NCBI GenBank assembly: GCA_031288635.1
Contig: JAITQZ010000060.1
Location: 1 to 8,551 of the forward strand
Length of the DNA: 8,551 nt
Reading direction: 5' to 3'
From: Candidatus Peribacteria bacterium
Lineage (GTDB): Bacteria; Patescibacteria; JAEDAM01; Absconditabacterales; Absconditicoccaceae
The position numbers were made by a program, and so were the translations under genes. The notes below the pieces were generated by a model. It was not told the origin of the DNA. It did not search any database and was given only the letters and a program-made list of their open reading frames with translations. This document shows, piece by piece, positions 7,609 to 8,551 of this stretch (the first letter of the stretch is position 1; each line of letters starts with the position of its first letter).

Positions 7609-8550
7609 TTATTTTCTATTCCTCTCTTTCATCAGGATGGATAACACTACATCCTCTGGCACTACTTCTTCTCTAGGATTTTGAAGTTTTTCTATCATTC
7701 CTTCTGTTGTCAATTTTTCTAGTGGCATTTCCCGTGGAGCTTGTTTTCCGATATAGGTTGGGTCATAGAGTACTCTATAGAGCACTATTGCCATTTGGGC
7801 TTGAGTCACTTTCGTATAGGATTGGAAGTAGTCCATATCCATTCCCATGAGTCCAAGCTGACACGCTTTCTTTGCATAGTCTTTCTGTTCTGCGGTTTCC
7901 CAAGCGTTTCCTCCATCTTTTCGATAGCAGGAAGCCGGAAGTTTCTCTGGGAGGGTTCGACCGAGAACGTTAAGTGCATAGTTAACGACCATTTGAGCGA
8001 AGTGTCCACGCGTTAACGTGACATCAGAGTATATTGGGCTATTCACCAATTTCATTGCGTATGCCCATACATATACTTCTGGTAATGCAGTAGATGGCTT
8101 CGTTGAAGATGTTTCCCCCTTCGCACTTCTCATCAACATCAATCGTACTCGTTTTCTGAGTTCTTTTCTTTGTTCCGGGGAGTCTATTTGCGTTATGATT
8201 CCGTGTTCTTTCAAGGCTTGAAGATGGGTTACATAGTAAGGAGTCGCTCCTTCATATTTGTCTCCTCGTAGGATACGGGAAAGTATGGTTCCAAAGTCGG
8301 CTCTCGTTACATATTGGTTTGGCATAAAATCAGGAATTGGTGTTTTGTCTGGATTGATACCCATAATATTATACTGGCATGCTAAGTACATATAGTTTTG
8401 CAGCTCTAGTGGCTCTTGTTTGATACTTGCTGCAAAGGCTGAACAGTCTTTTGTCAGGTCTGGTTGGCGATGGAGCACATTTTTCAGATAGTTCACAATC
8501 ATTTTCGCAAAGTGAGAACGCAGAAGGTATCCGTCAGGATTAGCAGCAGT
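7609..8550 (-). CDS. S-layer homology (SLH) repeat surface protein, partial at 5' end
   Basis: 313 codons are visible; the frame stays open to the right edge, so the Met at 8502 is internal. It ends at TAA (7609-7611). The protein is built from SLH-like helical units: YLLRSHFAKMIVNYLKNVL at the edge, YVTRADFGTILSRIL, LTRGHFAQMVVNYALNVLG and KVTQAQMAIVLYRVL. Units one and two recur as three and four with a period of about 170 residues, and each carries a Cys pair 22 residues apart (counting from the Met at 8502: C20/C42 and C192/C214), in keeping with an exported protein with disulfides. SLH domains anchor proteins to the cell wall or surface; such proteins are common in Gracilibacteria (from memory). 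Unlike the other three loci, none of its glycines is TGA. The signal peptide would lie outside the window. The last 50 residues are charged and not SLH-like. Confidence 0.85.
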   Translation of the reverse strand, partial: TAANPDGYLLRSHFAKMIVNYLKNVLHRQPDLTKDCSAFAASIKQEPLELQNYMYLACQYNIMGINPDKTPIPDFMPNQYVTRADFGTILSRILRGDKYEGATPYYVTHLQALKEHGIITQIDSPEQRKELRKRVRLMLMRSAKGETSSTKPSTALPEVYVWAYAMKLVNSPIYSDVTLTRGHFAQMVVNYALNVLGRTLPEKLPASCYRKDGGNAWETAEQKDYAKKACQLGLMGMDMDYFQSYTKVTQAQMAIVLYRVLYDPTYIGKQAPREMPLEKLTTEGMIEKLQNPREEVVPEDVVLSILMKERNRK

Positions 8551-8551
8551 T

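Overview
The window is almost certainly from a bacterium of the Absconditabacteria (SR1) / Gracilibacteria (BD1-5) group, which reads UGA as glycine (genetic code 25). The direct evidence is that three of the four protein-coding loci are interrupted by in-frame TGA codons but become long, conserved proteins when TGA is read as Gly. In the SF1 helicase, both leading glycines of the Walker A motif GPGAGKT (TGA at 5771 and 5777) and the Gly of motif VI YVGMTRAK (TGA at 7031) are TGA. TAA and TAG still end genes, and Trp is written TGG. Which of the two phyla it is cannot be told from this window.

Layout. (1) Positions 1516 to 2, minus strand: most of a ComEC/Rec2-type DNA-uptake channel, running off the left edge. 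It carries three copies of a GC-rich palindromic repeat (about 61-68 bp) inside the coding sequence, in both orientations and in different frames. (2) 1517-1815: an AT-rich divergent intergenic region. (3) 1816-2316, plus: a 166-aa protein of unknown function with a probable winged-helix C-terminal half. (4) 2386-2465: a possible weak terminator, then a good promoter (TTGAAA, 16 bp, TATACT) six bases from an ATG, which suggests a leaderless transcript. (5) 2472-7450, plus: one very large helicase locus. The first part (2472-4589) encodes a DnaQ-like exonuclease joined to a RecQ helicase. The second part (4604-7450) encodes a UvrD/PcrA-type SF1 helicase in the -1 frame. The frames meet at a run of eight T followed at once by TAG, in the middle of a continuous protein segment, so a -1 shift (or one extra U) gives a 1659-aa exonuclease-RecQ-UvrD fusion. 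(6) 7451-7608: a short convergent spacer. (7) 8550 to 7609, minus: the C-terminal 313 codons of an S-layer-homology (SLH) surface protein, running off the right edge.

Together: ComEC imports single-stranded DNA, the triple-domain enzyme probably processes DNA during repair or recombination, and the SLH protein belongs to the cell surface. No operon links these genes; strands alternate. The item most worth following is the helicase locus. It could make two products from one gene, dnaX-style (705 aa exonuclease-RecQ alone, 1659 aa with the UvrD motor), or it could be a young frameshift or a miscounted homopolymer. No tRNA, rRNA, CRISPR array or transposase was seen.
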